A stretch of 64,000 nucleotides of DNA, taken from NCBI GenBank assembly GCA_037367405.1, contig JAZKJV010010616.1:1079501-1143500 (forward strand). The letters are read 5' to 3'. The notes below the pieces were generated by a model. That model ran no database searches. It was not told where the DNA came from and worked only from the letters and a program-made list of their open reading frames with translations. The translations under genes and the position numbers were made by a program. Positions 35,849-46,969 of this stretch are shown one piece after another (the stretch's first letter is position 1; the number at the start of each line of letters is the position of its first letter). Source of the stretch: Ottelia alismoides (Eukaryota > Streptophyta > Magnoliopsida > Alismatales > Hydrocharitaceae).

Positions 35849-38763
35849 TTATATTTTTCATGTAAACCTAATCCGATGATGAATGCAAATGTATTTTTTT
35901 TGGATTTTTGGATTTTAGATGCACAAATGAAAAATGTAAACTTTTTGGGCTTTTTATGCAACTTTTTGTACAAATGATATGCAAAAATTATGAAAAACTT
36001 ATTGGAAATGAAATATGATAAAATGTAGCTACCTTAATTTTTTAAGAATTTTCTGACACTTTATAATTTTTTTATGATTTTTTACTAAAAATAGAGCGAT
36101 TGTGAGTATTTAATTTTTAGTAAATCCATGAAATCAAATTTTCTAGAGTTATATTTATTTCAAATATATATTTTGATGAGCAATCTAGGAGATTTTAAAT
36201 TTCATAAAAATACTATTTGTGGATTTAATTAAAAATCAATTACATAAATCCCTCTAGAATTTATTTTATGTAAAGGCATCTCCAATTTTGATGGAACTTG
36301 TATAAAACTTAAAGAGCACTTAGAGGCATCCTGTACATTTTTTTACAATTTTTGGAGAGAATAAATGAGAAAAATATTACTCAGTTTCAATCTCTTATTT
36401 TCAACAAATAATTCGATGCTCACAAAAATACAAATAAATAGCCACAAGATAAAGATTTTGATGCTACATAAAATGTTATTTTTTATTTAATAAAATGATG
36501 CAATTTTGAGGTCTAAATTACCATGCGAAATTAGGAGTATCAATGCAATAAAGATTTGAAACAATAAACAAACAAATGTGCATAGGGGTACTTCTGCAAA
36601 AGAGGGAATTTAAAAGGGTGAACTTGCAATTTTCACAAAAAATAAAATAACTGCAAATGGACCTTTTCTTTTCCCCCAAGATAGGGTAAAAGGCATGAAA
36701 GGAGTGGCGGCTAGGGCGCAAGGCGTGTGGAGGCAGCGCACAGGGCAGCGACCACTGCACGAGGGGTTCGCGGCGACGCGTGGGTGGAGCGGCGGCGGCG
36801 CCGGCGACATTGCCCACTGCACGCAGCCGCATGGCAGTGAGGGACGTAGGGCAGACGACAGCCTGGGGAAGCTGCGGTAGTTGCAAGTGGGTGGCCGCTG
36901 TGCGAGGGTTATGATGCGTGGGGCGGCAGCTTGGTGGGAGCGGTTGGAGGTGAGGGGGCTGGAGGCTGGCCGCGAGGAGCATGGGCAACGGCCTGGATCG
37001 GGCGCGGTGAGGATAGGTGGGCACCGCACGGGTGTGCACGGTGGCTAGAGTGCGTCTACCTTCGGCTGGGGGATGCACCGACATGGTCGGCCGCCCGGGG
37101 GCTAACATCGTAGGGGAGATGGACTGCAGTCGTCGGCGGTTACGAGTTAGAGGGGCAGGGTTTGGAGGCGCAGCCTGTGTTTTTTTTAATTTTGTTTTGT
37201 AATATTTTTTATTTTTAACAGAAAATAAAAGTGTAATAAAATGGAATGAAAATGTGGTGTTGGTGATGATGGTAGAATAATGTAGTGGTTTTTATGTAAT
37301 GATGATAAAATGTTGAACAAACAGAAAAATTTGTTAGATAAAAAATGAAATGAAAAGATATGATAGAAAATACTTACATGCTTGGTTCGCCAAGTTCTAG
37401 AGTAGGTAAGCTAAAACTCTCATCATTGCCTCGATCATCTCTGGGCAGAATCGGAGCAGAGAAGCTGGACAAGCTCGAAGAAACTCGTGACGGTGGTGCG
37501 GACCACCGGATCTCGCCTTGAGGTTGTCGTTGCTCAACTCGTCTCCTACAGTTGTCACCTGAAGGTTAAAGGGGCTCAACCTCACTTCTCTCGAAAGCGG
37601 CGGATGATGAAAAATAGAGGATGAGATGTGAATATAAACAGTAGGAGGGAGTTAGAAAAGAGGTGGAGAAGACGGAGGGATGGTGGAGGATGTGGTGAGT
37701 TGATGGCTTGGAGTGAAAGACAAGGGGAGAAGAAGTTAAAGGGCAATAAAAAAATAATAAATAAAGTAATATAGTAGGATACTAAAAAAATTAAAATAAT
37801 AATAATATAATAATAATAAATCCAAAAAAATAAAATAAATCTGAAAATAATAAAAAAATGGGGCGACATTTGGCAGCTCCCGGAGCTGCCATTTGTCGCT
37901 CCTAGAAAATTCAAAAACTAAATGTAAATAAAAATAAAAAATAAATAACAAAAGGGATTAAATCAAAAAGTGGTCAACACGAAAGTTTCTCGTCTTGACG
38001 GGATCTACAAGTTTTGTGAAGAGCCCAAAATCAAATGAAATCATATGTACAAAAAATATTTTTGGGTGGTACCATATAGATATAAAATACCACATTTTTG
38101 TCTTTTGAATTTTTTTAGCATTTTTAAATAAGAGAAAAATTTAAAGAAAGTTAGAAAAAATATGAAAAAAAATATTTACAACTTAGTCTATTTTTTTTGG
38201 GATTTTAATAATTATGAAAATAAAATGATAAAATACAAGGGTAAAAAGGTCAATGTGTATAATATACAATAGGTTCCCAAAATCCAAGTTTTGCATACGA
38301 GATGCGATTTTAATGAAATTGGTCTTTTTTGAAGGTCTCTGAATGTATATTACTTTAAAAGTGAGTAGACATAAATCAGACATTGTATGAGAGAGATATG
38401 TACATTTTAAGGCTCCTAGTTTCAAACTTGGATTGGGGTCTTATTGGTCAATTTTACAAGTTAGTAATTTTTTTGATATTTTTCTTTAATTAGTGTTAGT
38501 AATATATACACTATGGAGTTGATTTTATTCGATTTGGAGTTAGTATAAAATATATACAAATAGGTGAAATATGGTGAATATACGTGTGAGTATTTACAAG
38601 TGAATTGGGCTTCTTATTTAATGCAAATGTGAATGCTAAAATGCAGATAAGACTTATGCATGCATGAATTCTAATTATGCAATATAAGTGGAAATATGCT
38701 GCTAATTACTCAGGAACAAAGCTTTATTTTCAACTTTTAAAGTGATGAATCACAGATTCATTA
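35849..38763 (-). mobile_element. Array LTR 2 (PBS-side end deleted)
   Basis: It matches LTR3 from about 350 bp inside its left end to the terminus GATTCATTA at 38763, where TCA has become TTA. It contains the GC-rich block (36700-37170), the candidate leader intron (37377 to 37175 on the minus strand), the TATA-like GAATATAAAC (37630-37639), and the GACATTTGGCAGCTCC hairpin (37863-37899). Frames in the GC-rich block are proline/arginine-rich in every direction and not credible proteins. Confidence 0.85.
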
Positions 38764-40248
38764 TCCCCCTATACTTAAAACTTACTCGTCTCCGAGCAAC
38801 TAAGATGAAATGCAAGAGTGAAATGAGATTGGGTTTCATACCAAGGTCATGAACAAAAGTTGAAAATGGAGCTTGACTCGACCTTTAGATTAATTGTTTG
38901 GCGGAACCTTATTGAGATCTGAATTTTAGACTTGACAAACTTCAAGTTCCATAAGTCTCCAATTCAAGACTCCTCAACATTCTGGTCAGAATAAATCCTC
39001 ATACGCAAACTCTGATGACTACGATTCTTACTTGTACTGTGTAAGTATAAAATTGCTTTCCACATCAGAAATGGCTAAGAAGCAGCCTCCTCTATCTTGG
39101 TAACTCTAATTTCCCGGTCCAGTAACTCTTTCCTCGAGGAGCGGAGTATTCCCCTCTAAGTTCAAGTGCGACCAGCTCAAGAGGAAGGGGTAGAGAAAAG
39201 AATGGACGGTAGCCAGTGTAGCTACCTATCCGGGGATGACTGACCAGTGTAGCCAAGTCATCCAGCTGCAAACTTCTTGCTTATATACATACTCCGACTG
39301 GTATTTTATTTTCAATTTGGCCTGTCTACTTTTTTGGAGTTCTTGCATTTTTTTCTCTCTTTTTTTCCTTTTTTTGAACTATATACAAGGTGCAGCACAT
39401 ACATCAGGAGTTTTTCCTCTTGATCCAGTAGACTATCCCTCTTTTGAAGCATTATTGCAACCCACAGCATCCTGTCCTCAGACGTCAACACCACCAGACT
39501 TGGTTGAGATGCACTACCCTCCATAGAGGAGGACAGATGTTTCCATCCGTGTGCTACTCCAAGCTAAAGGATTCTACTTCCTCTCCACCTCATCAACGGA
39601 GAGCTACGTGCATGGTGCTTGTCCAAAAGTTAGGTCACTGTCTAAAAGAATCTTGCATGTGCACGAGATATTCTATTAGGCTAATCATGATGACATGTGA
39701 ACATAGACTTGCGGACTCAAAGAATTAAGTCACTTGACTTGAGAAATCTTAACTCCAGTTCCTATAAGGTTCCTCTGAAATTAGGTGGATTAAGGTCAAA
39801 TCAAGTTCCTCTTCGACATCTACTCATAACTTGGTTTAGAACCCACTAGCTTTTCACTTTGCATATGCAAAGTATGAAGATGAGGTGCATATGACATGCT
39901 ATGTAGATGAATGCAAGACTCTCCCTTTTTTTGCAAGGATGATATGCAAGATTAAATAAGAAACCTTTTCAACATTTTTGTTTTATTTTCTGCTATACAA
40001 CAATTTTTATTATTTACAATATTTTTTAGTTTATACAACTTGTACATAATATATATTCTATAAATGAATATTTTTTTGGTATACATCCTATCTTACAACA
40101 AAATTTTCAAAAGTATGTTTTTACAAGGATTTTACAAAAAAAATTCAATTTTTACCCATCCTGTAACTATTTCATAATATATACAAAAATATGCAAAAAT
40201 ACGCGAAAGAACGAGCTATGGGTAAAGTATAAATGTAATATATACACG

Positions 40249-40609
40249 CCCCCCTATACATAGCGTGTGCTATGTCCTTAGAGCACGAAAAGCTATGAAA
40301 AAGACATAGCTCGTGCTAAGCGTAGGAGAGCTAAAATATCAAAAAGTATAGAAGTTGCTCCGCCCCCTATACTTAGGCTATAGCAGCCTAAGTGTAGAAG
40401 AAGATCAAAAATGGGGCGGACGAGGTCAAGAGGGGAACTGGATGAGTATATACATGGCGGGCATCGGTCCCCCCTATACTTAGGCTCTGGTCAGCCGAAA
40501 TATAGGGCAGGAGTGAGTATGAGTACTGTTCTGATCTGGAGGATGTAGAGTGAATAGACGCGGGTCACTATCCCCTTATACTTAGGATCTGGTCATCATA
40601 AGTATAGCC
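40249..40609 (-). repeat. Serial PPT-like hairpins in internal region 2
   Basis: Four modules in plus-strand order: CCCCTATACATAGC (40252), CCCCCTATACTTAGGCT (40364), CCCCCTATACTTAGGCT (40470) and CCCCTTATACTTAGGAT (40572). Each of the last three is followed after a short loop by an AGCCTAAGTGTAG-like inverted arm. On the element strand each hairpin ends in (C)CTAAGTATAGGGG, the PPT core. Confidence 0.8.
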
Positions 40610-40639
40610 ATAAAATGAAACGATATGGAGCTGGGGCGA

Positions 40640-40653
40640 GTGATTCGAATCAC
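40640..40653. repeat. 14-bp palindrome conserved in three internal regions
   Basis: GTGATTCGAATCAC is perfect and identical at 40640-40653, 49699-49712 and 55574-55587, between the hairpin modules and the gag-like frame. It resembles a tRNA T-arm core (GATTCGAATC), but no cloverleaf surrounds it. Confidence 0.85.
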
Positions 40654-40698
40654 AGGGGAGGGAGGGAGAGAAAGTATATACAAGAAAGAGTGAGAATA

Positions 40699-43119
40699 TC
40701 AAGGATTAAGAAGGTTTGTGACGAACCTTCTTGCGGACGTGAGGAGGTAGATAATATACATATGTGTCGCTGTCGGAATCGTCCTCACATGAATAATAGT
40801 GAGTTGTAGGATCGTCAAACCAGGGTCAACACATGGCTTCTTGCTCAGATATGGCTTAAGAACGGTCGAACTGAGCTCACTCATATAAACCACCTTATTT
40901 TGACCAAATGAGGACTCCTCAGAAAATTCCTTCTCCGGTATGTTGAAGGAAATTTTCTTAGTCGATTTTATAGAATCTGAATCATTGAGAGGAAGATGAG
41001 AGCGACGTGCCTTGAGAGGTTCGCGGGAACACCTCGAGGGATCGATTTTCGACTTCCTATCACCAAATAGCCGACTAGAAGAGGGAGCATCTGTGTTTTT
41101 ATGTGGAGTCAATTTAGTCTTGGTTGTTTCCTTTGAAGGTCTGGGATGTAGTGTGGTGCTGACCATGGGTTCCTCATCAAACGAGTCACCATATAGATTG
41201 TAGTAGTCCTGAAGGGTCAACACACAACTCGGGAAGGTGCTAGTGGTCTCAGTCGGCTTGGCATTATTGGGATCTTGTGTCGGATCATCAAAATGGCCAA
41301 GGCAATCAACAAAGGTCGTGCCCAGCTCAATGATAGCTTCTGGTCATGAATACTCCTTAGAAGTTGTCACGATGGTGGTGCAAGCAGTTGATGAAATGAA
41401 GGTGTGGGGAATCTCGAAACCAACGGTTGTCTAGATAGTCGGTCTCTCAGATGTAGCAGAGAGGTGGTACTCATCTTCCTCTCGATGGTCATGATTGTCA
41501 GTAGATGTGTGGGTCACCTTAGAGTAAAGTGTATCAAAGAATGGGTGAGGTCGGAGTGCTCCCAATGCTGAAAAATCAATCTCCTGAGTCTCGTAATCTA
41601 TAGTCGCCTTAGCTGAGGCTAAGAACGACTTCCCGAGAATAATCAGAGACTGGGTGAACTCTCCTCGGTGCTTAATATCAATGAGTGTGAAGTCTATCTG
41701 GAGAAGAGATCCTTGGAAAGTAATGATGACTGAAATATTTCCTCGAGGCAGTTTGATGGATCGATTAGCCAGTTGAATGATCTATCTCGACTTTCTGATT
41801 GGCTTGAGTTTGAGCTTGTCAAACACAGAGGTCGGGAGGATATTTATCGGAGAGTCATCATCGATTCTTACATGGGTAAAGATAGTGGCTTTGATTTTAC
41901 ATTCCACCCTAAGAAACCGCTTCACTCTACGGCTCTTCGTCTTTCTCCCCGTCACCAAGGAGGTGGCCATAGACACTATGTGTCTCTCAATCCTTTTTCT
42001 CTTAGTACCTGACCTCTTGGTCATCAATTTACTATTTACAAATCTCTTGAGGTCGGGGAAGTGATCTATGGACTTTATTAAGGGATGTTTAAAAATCAAT
42101 TCCTCATCGAGTGCTTCCCTTAGGGTAGGATCCAATTTTTTAAAGTCTTTTTCATTTTCAATTTTTATGTGTTTTTTTGATTTTTCAATTTTGTTGGTAT
42201 TTTTGGTGGATGAATGATCGGATTCTGGATTGGAGGGTAAGTGGTTAGTAGAAGAGGGAGGTAGAATGGTCTCAATCTGAACAAAATCTGTTGGTTCCAT
42301 GATGCTCGCTCGGTTTTCAACATCAAATCTACTTACTTCATTTTCCATTTTCATACCCAGGCTGGCAGAAATTGAGTGCAATATTTCCATGACATCTCTC
42401 AACTCGTTAACAAAAGATTCATTTTTCTTAATAAGTCTACATATGTTATCCTCCACCAAATTCTCATGACAAATCATGGGAGAGTTCCGCTCATTTGGAG
42501 GATACTGCTGAGATATTGGGGTCTCATACTCAACATACCTAGACTCTGGCATGTAATGCTGGGTGGAGTATGGACCATCTGAATGGCGAACACTAGTCGA
42601 AGCCTCACATGATGGAGTCAATAAAGAGGGGGTTCGTAGATTGAATTCATGAGTCCAATCCTGTGAATGCGTAGACTCTCTAAATGGCTAGGAAGAGGGC
42701 TGGTCAATGTAAGCTTGATCCCTAAAGTCAATCAAGTCAGGAAGATCATTAGGTGCATGCCTTTCCATTCTGTATGTTCGATAAACCAAGTAATTCTGCT
42801 GGTCGTCTGTCTCAGTAGTGGCTTGCTCTTCGTATGGTTCATTGATTCCAGCAAGCTCCCGAGAATAAGGATAGTCAGCCCAAGATGGAAATGGGTCTGG
42901 AGTGTTAGAATATGGAGTAGGTGAGAAATGCGAAGAAGTGGAGAAGTTAGTCGAAGTTTTGACTTCACAATCGGGTCGAAATGGAACCAACCACGGGTAA
43001 AGGTCTCCCGTGGATGTCAAAGGATACATGGAAGAAGAAGAAGAAGGTGAAGATGAATGGTACATGGTCGAGGAGGAATAACCAGAGGATTCAGGCTATA
43101 GGGACCAATATCCTGACAT
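40699..43119 (-). pseudogene. Gag/protease-like polyprotein of a non-autonomous gypsy element
   Basis: From ATG at 43119 one frame of 807 codons runs to 40699 with no frameshift but five in-frame stops (43096-43098, 42688-42690, 41782-41784, 41431-41433, 41344-41346). The N-terminus is Ser/Pro/Tyr-rich (MSGYWSL, then SSSPSSSSS). The middle contains a helical segment (about residues 215-255, FVNELRDVMEILHSISASLG) and KKLDPTLREALDEELIFKHP. A retropepsin-like domain follows: IFTHVRIDDDSPINILP (active-site region near residue 420, 41862), then IIQLANRSIKLPRG and SLIILGKSFLASAKATIDY. The active-site triplet reads D-D-D where families have D-(T/S/D/N)-G. A C-terminal charged region follows (LQDYYNLYGDSFDEEP). 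After the protease the sequence goes to the 3' untranslated region without reverse transcriptase. The role would be a particle and processing protein; this copy is broken. Confidence 0.75.
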
Positions 43120-44565
43120 CTTGAGGAGGAAAGAGTGTAAGCAAAACGAGGTTGAAAATGTACAATTAGACAGAATAACACACACTAAAAAACACAAAGA
43201 CAAACACAAGAGAAAACTCTGAGTTCACACTCAACATGATGAAGGACCTGAAACCGAGTCCTATTAGTCTGGTTGATTTTAAGTGTGAATTTCAAGCAAA
43301 TAGCAAAGGTTACGCGGCCTATAGGGAAGTCATCTCAAAGCCGGATGCATCTTCCCTGTTTAACATGTCGCCTAAGATATCTGCGCCCTTCCTCTCTTCT
43401 CTCATATCCCAAGTTGATGGGTTCAAAAATCTGCTCCTACCTACCTGCAAGCAGGGGGAGGCTAACAAGGATGGAACTTCACCCCGATGGGTTACTAGCA
43501 ACTTGTCATGAAGCATCGCTGGTTTACCCTTTCTACCTGCGAATAGGCGGAGGCTACTTGGTATTAGTCAGTGAACCTGAGAAAATTCAACTCGTGATAT
43601 TTGCTAGGATCAATTGCTACGTGATATGGAAGGCGAGGTTTTGGGCTCTGCCTTGGGTATGCGCACACACTCTAGTACCCTCACTCAGCCTGCAATCAAG
43701 GTCGGGGTTACTCTTCCGCAGACAAGGGTTAATTTTAGTCAATTTTTTTAGCAATTCAATTAACCATCCCAATTTTAGAGATTAGTTATCATATTAATCC
43801 ACACAAGTAATCTCATCTACTGTCCAGTCTCAATTCCTTTAACCTAAGTTAGAAAATCGAGAGAGAGAATCGAAAAAAGCCGATGCAATCGAAAAAAACG
43901 ATGATGAATGCTTGAGTAAAAGACATACAGTGCCTCCAGCTCTCTACAATGCAGGATGCAATACTGAATTGAAATTTTACACCAAATGGAATGCACGCAA
44001 GAAATTTGCTCCAAGACAAGCTGTTCTATTAGCGAGTGAAGAGCATGTTAGATTTGGCTAAGATCTGTGGTCTTAGTGCGTCTTTTATGTGTGAAGTGTG
44101 GTCCTAGAATTTCACGAGCACAAACAGGTCATAAAATAGATCTAAGAGGTGCAAGTGCAGGTCCTATCCTACGCAAAGCAATCCACATAGCTCACGAGGA
44201 CACATTTTTATTATTCACTTACACACGCGAGAACCCAAACGGGAACTGTTTGAATTGCAAAATCTTTTTTTAAAATTAACAAAAATGAAAATCTTTTTGG
44301 CGTCTCAACAGCCGACTTGATCCACAAGTCGTCGGCCTCCAATGCACTTCGAGATGCGTCGACTTCAAGAAGCTGCTCCAAGTCCACCGAGCCCTCACAC
44401 ATAAAGATAAAAATTATGTCAGAGATATATCAAAATATATACAGAAATGATCAGAAAATAATTAAAGAAAAAATGGATAATTATAATACGTCTCAGGGGT
44501 CAGACTACTCGAGTGAATGGAAAATGTAAATCTAATTTTTCTAAAGTGATCATAAGTCGTTTTCC

Positions 44566-44583
44566 TCCCCGACAACGGCGCCA
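44566..44583 (-). promoter_or_regulatory. Primer-binding site, tRNA-Asp type (internal region 2)
   Basis: On the element strand TGGCGCCGTTGTCGGGGA matches the tRNA-Asp PBS TGGCGCCGTTGCCGGGGA used by Athila-type elements at all but one base. It lies two bases from the LTR end (TGATTGAGCCC on the plus strand). Confidence 0.9.
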
Positions 44584-46238
44584 TTTGATTGAGCCCAGAT
44601 CTACCCTTTTTATAGTGTTGAATTAACGATTTCATTGCTGTGAGATAAATCCAGATCGATCAAAAATTAACCACATAAATCGATGAATCGTCGAATGAAA
44701 TTATTGCACGGTTATTTATTTGTTTAACCTGGGCAAGCCCCAGGGTCGACTCAAGGAGGAAAAGGAACAACTTTGGATCAGATTCGATGAATTAGATCAC
44801 GGTTTTTCAAGTGGATTTTTTTAAAATTTTTTATGTAACAAAAAATGCCAATGTACAAATGCAGATGAATTAGGTTATTAAGAAAACAAGCGACTTAGCC
44901 AAAATTAATTTGAATGTGAAATTAGTCCAAATTGGTTGAGTTATATTTTTGCTGTAAACCTAATCCAATGATTAATGCGAGTTATTTTTTTTTTGAATTT
45001 TTGGATTTAAGATGCATAAATGAAAAATGCAAACTTTTCTGGGGTTTTTATACAATTTCTCCTCCAAATAATATGCAAACATTATGAAAAAATTACTGGA
45101 AATAATATATGATGAAATGAAGCTACACTAATATTTTTAGAAATTTCTGAATCTTTATGATTTTTTTATGAATTTTGAACTTAAAACAGAGCGACTGTGA
45201 GTATTTAATTTTTACTAAATCCATGAAATCAAATTTTCTAGAGATTTATTTATCTCAAATAGTTATTTTTATGAGCAATATAGGAGATTTTAAATTTTAT
45301 AGAAAATATTATTCATGAATTTAATTAAAAATCAATTCCATAAATCACTATAGAATTTATTTTATGCAAAAGACAACTCTAATTTCGATGAAACTTGGAT
45401 AAAAATTAAAGAGAACTTGGAGGCATCTACATTTTTTCAATTTTTGGAGCAATATTTGATTATGTGCGAATTTCAGAGAATAAATACGCAAAATATTACT
45501 CAATTTCAATCTCTGATTTTCAATAAATAATCGATGCTCCTTAAAATACAAATAAATAGCCACAAAATAAAGATTTAGATGCTCTACAAAATGTTATATT
45601 TGATTGAATAAAATGATGCTATTTTGAGGTCCAAATTACCAAACAATTAACAAACAATTCTGCATAGGGGCACTTCTGCAAATAAGGATACTTAAAAGGG
45701 TGAACTTGTAATTTTCATAAAAATAAAATAAATGCAAATGGACCTTTTCTTCTCCCCCAAACTAGGGAAAAAGGCACGCAAGGAGTGGCGGCTAGGGCGC
45801 AAGGCGCGTGGAGGCAGCGCACGGGGTGGCGGCCACCGCACGAGGAGTTCACGGCGATGCGCGGGTGGAGCGGTGCCGATGCAGGCGACACCACGCACTG
45901 AACGTCTGCATGGCAGCGAGGGACGCAGGGTGGATCGCAGCCTGGGGAAGTCACGGTTGTTGCGAGCAGGCGGTTCTGATGCGAGGGGCGGCAGCTTGGT
46001 GGGAGTGGTTGGAGGTGAGGGTGCTGGAGGCTAGCCGCGAGGAGCACGGGCGGCAGCCTGGACCGGGCACGGCGAGGACATGTGGGCACCGTGCGGGTGT
46101 GCGCGGTGGCTGGAGTGTGGGCACCTGCGGCTGGGGGATGCGCTGACCTGGTCGGCCGCCTGGGGGCTCACGACGTAGGGGAGGCGGGTTGCGATCGTTG
46201 GCGGCCACGAGTTGGAGGGGCAGGGGCGGAGGTGCAAC

Positions 46239-46440
46239 CTGTGTTTTTTTTAATTTTGTTTTGTAGTTTTGTATTTTTTCAACATAAACTAAAAGTGTAA
46301 AAAATGGAATGAAAATGTGGTGTTGGTGATGACGGTAGAATAATGGAGTGGTTTTTATGTGATGATGATAAAATGATGAACAAACAAAAAAACTGTTATA
46401 TAAAAAAATGAAATGAAAAGATAGGATAGAAAATACATAC
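46239..46440 (-). other. Candidate leader intron in the array LTRs
   Basis: The minus strand reads AAAAG-GTATGT at 46440 and ACAG-GTTGC at 46239. Equivalent pairs occur in LTR2 (GTAAGT at 37377, ACAG at 37175), LTR4 (GTAAGT at 52978, ACAG at 52779) and LTR5 (CAG-GTAAGT at 58836, ACAG at 58638), giving 203, 202, 200 and 199 bp. The interior is AT-rich and the flanks GC-rich, as in plant introns. The donor lies 253-254 bp after the TATA-like box in LTR2, 3 and 4. Against this, the tract before the acceptor is A-rich, not U-rich. Confidence 0.5.
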
Positions 46441-46693
46441 CTTTTTCGTTCACTAGATTGCGGAGTAGCTAAGCTAAAACACCGGTCGTTGCCTCGATAA
46501 GCTCCGGACAGAATCGGAGTAGAGAAGCTGGACGAGCTTCGAAGAAACTCATGACGGTGGTGCGGACCACCGAATCTCGCCTTGAGGTTCTCGTTGCTCA
46601 ACCCGTCTCCTACAGTTGTCACCTGAAGGTTAAAGGGGCTCGAGCTCAATTCTCTCGAAAATGGCGAGTGATGAAAAATGGAGGATGAGATGT

Positions 46694-46703
46694 GAATATA
46701 AAG
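46694..46703 (-). promoter_or_regulatory. Candidate TATA box of array LTRs
   Basis: CTTTATATTC on the minus strand is kept in LTR1 (33129-33138), LTR3 and LTR4 (53232-53241); LTR2 has a one-base variant (37630-37639). It lies between the palindromic U3 part and the candidate leader intron. Confidence 0.5.
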
Positions 46704-46936
46704 AGGAGGTGGGAGTTAGAAAAGAGGAGGAGAAGATGGAGGGATGGTGGAGGAAGTGATGAGTTGATGGCTTGGAGTGGAAGACAAGTAAGGGGAGAAG
46801 AACTAAAAGGGGGGAATAAAATAAATAATTATTAAAGTAATATAGTGGGCTACTAAAAATAATTAAAACAGTAATAATAAAATAATAAAAAATCCAAAAA
46901 TAAGAAAATAATTCTGAAAATAATAAAAAATGAGGT

Positions 46937-46969
46937 GACATGTGGCCGCTCTAGGAGCGGCCACATGTC
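46937..46969. repeat. Perfect 15-bp-stem hairpin in LTR 3
   Basis: GACATGTGGCCGCTC, loop TAG, GAGCGGCCACATGTC. The same position in LTR1 reads TGACATGTGGCAGCTCC / GGAGCTGCCATATGTCA (one mismatch) and in LTR2 GCGACATTTGGCAGCTCC / GGAGCTGCCATTTGTCGC (two mismatches). Confidence 0.85.

Larger units (their letters stand above)
38764..44585 (-). mobile_element. Array internal region 2 (most complete copy)
   Basis: Bounded by a PPT (38764-38780, TTTTAAGTATAGGGGGA on the sense strand) and a PBS (44566-44583). On the minus strand it has a 1.4-kb leader, a 2.4-kb gag/protease-like frame (43119-40699), the PPT-like hairpins, and a 1.5-kb 3' untranslated region. No reverse transcriptase, RNase H or integrase motif is present, so the element is non-autonomous. 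In the leader, a short stretch EVDASRSALEADD (about 44365-44325) recurs in regions 3 and 4, where it may mark an old coding exon. Confidence 0.85.

Noticed and set aside
36518..37113. Several long frames on both strands in the GC-rich LTR block (also 45690-46240, 52240-52806, 58027-58651)
   Set aside because: All are Arg/Pro/Ala-rich in any frame, not conserved in frame between the LTR copies, and explained by GC content.
40640..40653. tRNA T-arm-like sequence GATTCGAATC
   Set aside because: No acceptor, D or anticodon arm can be placed around it.
46031..46649. Possible spliced small protein encoded in the LTR (stretch GGPHHRHEFLR in LTR2 and LTR3)
   Set aside because: The frames open with TTG or GTG and no ATG is in place; amino-acid similarity is what nucleotide similarity of the LTRs predicts. 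Only the candidate intron is kept.
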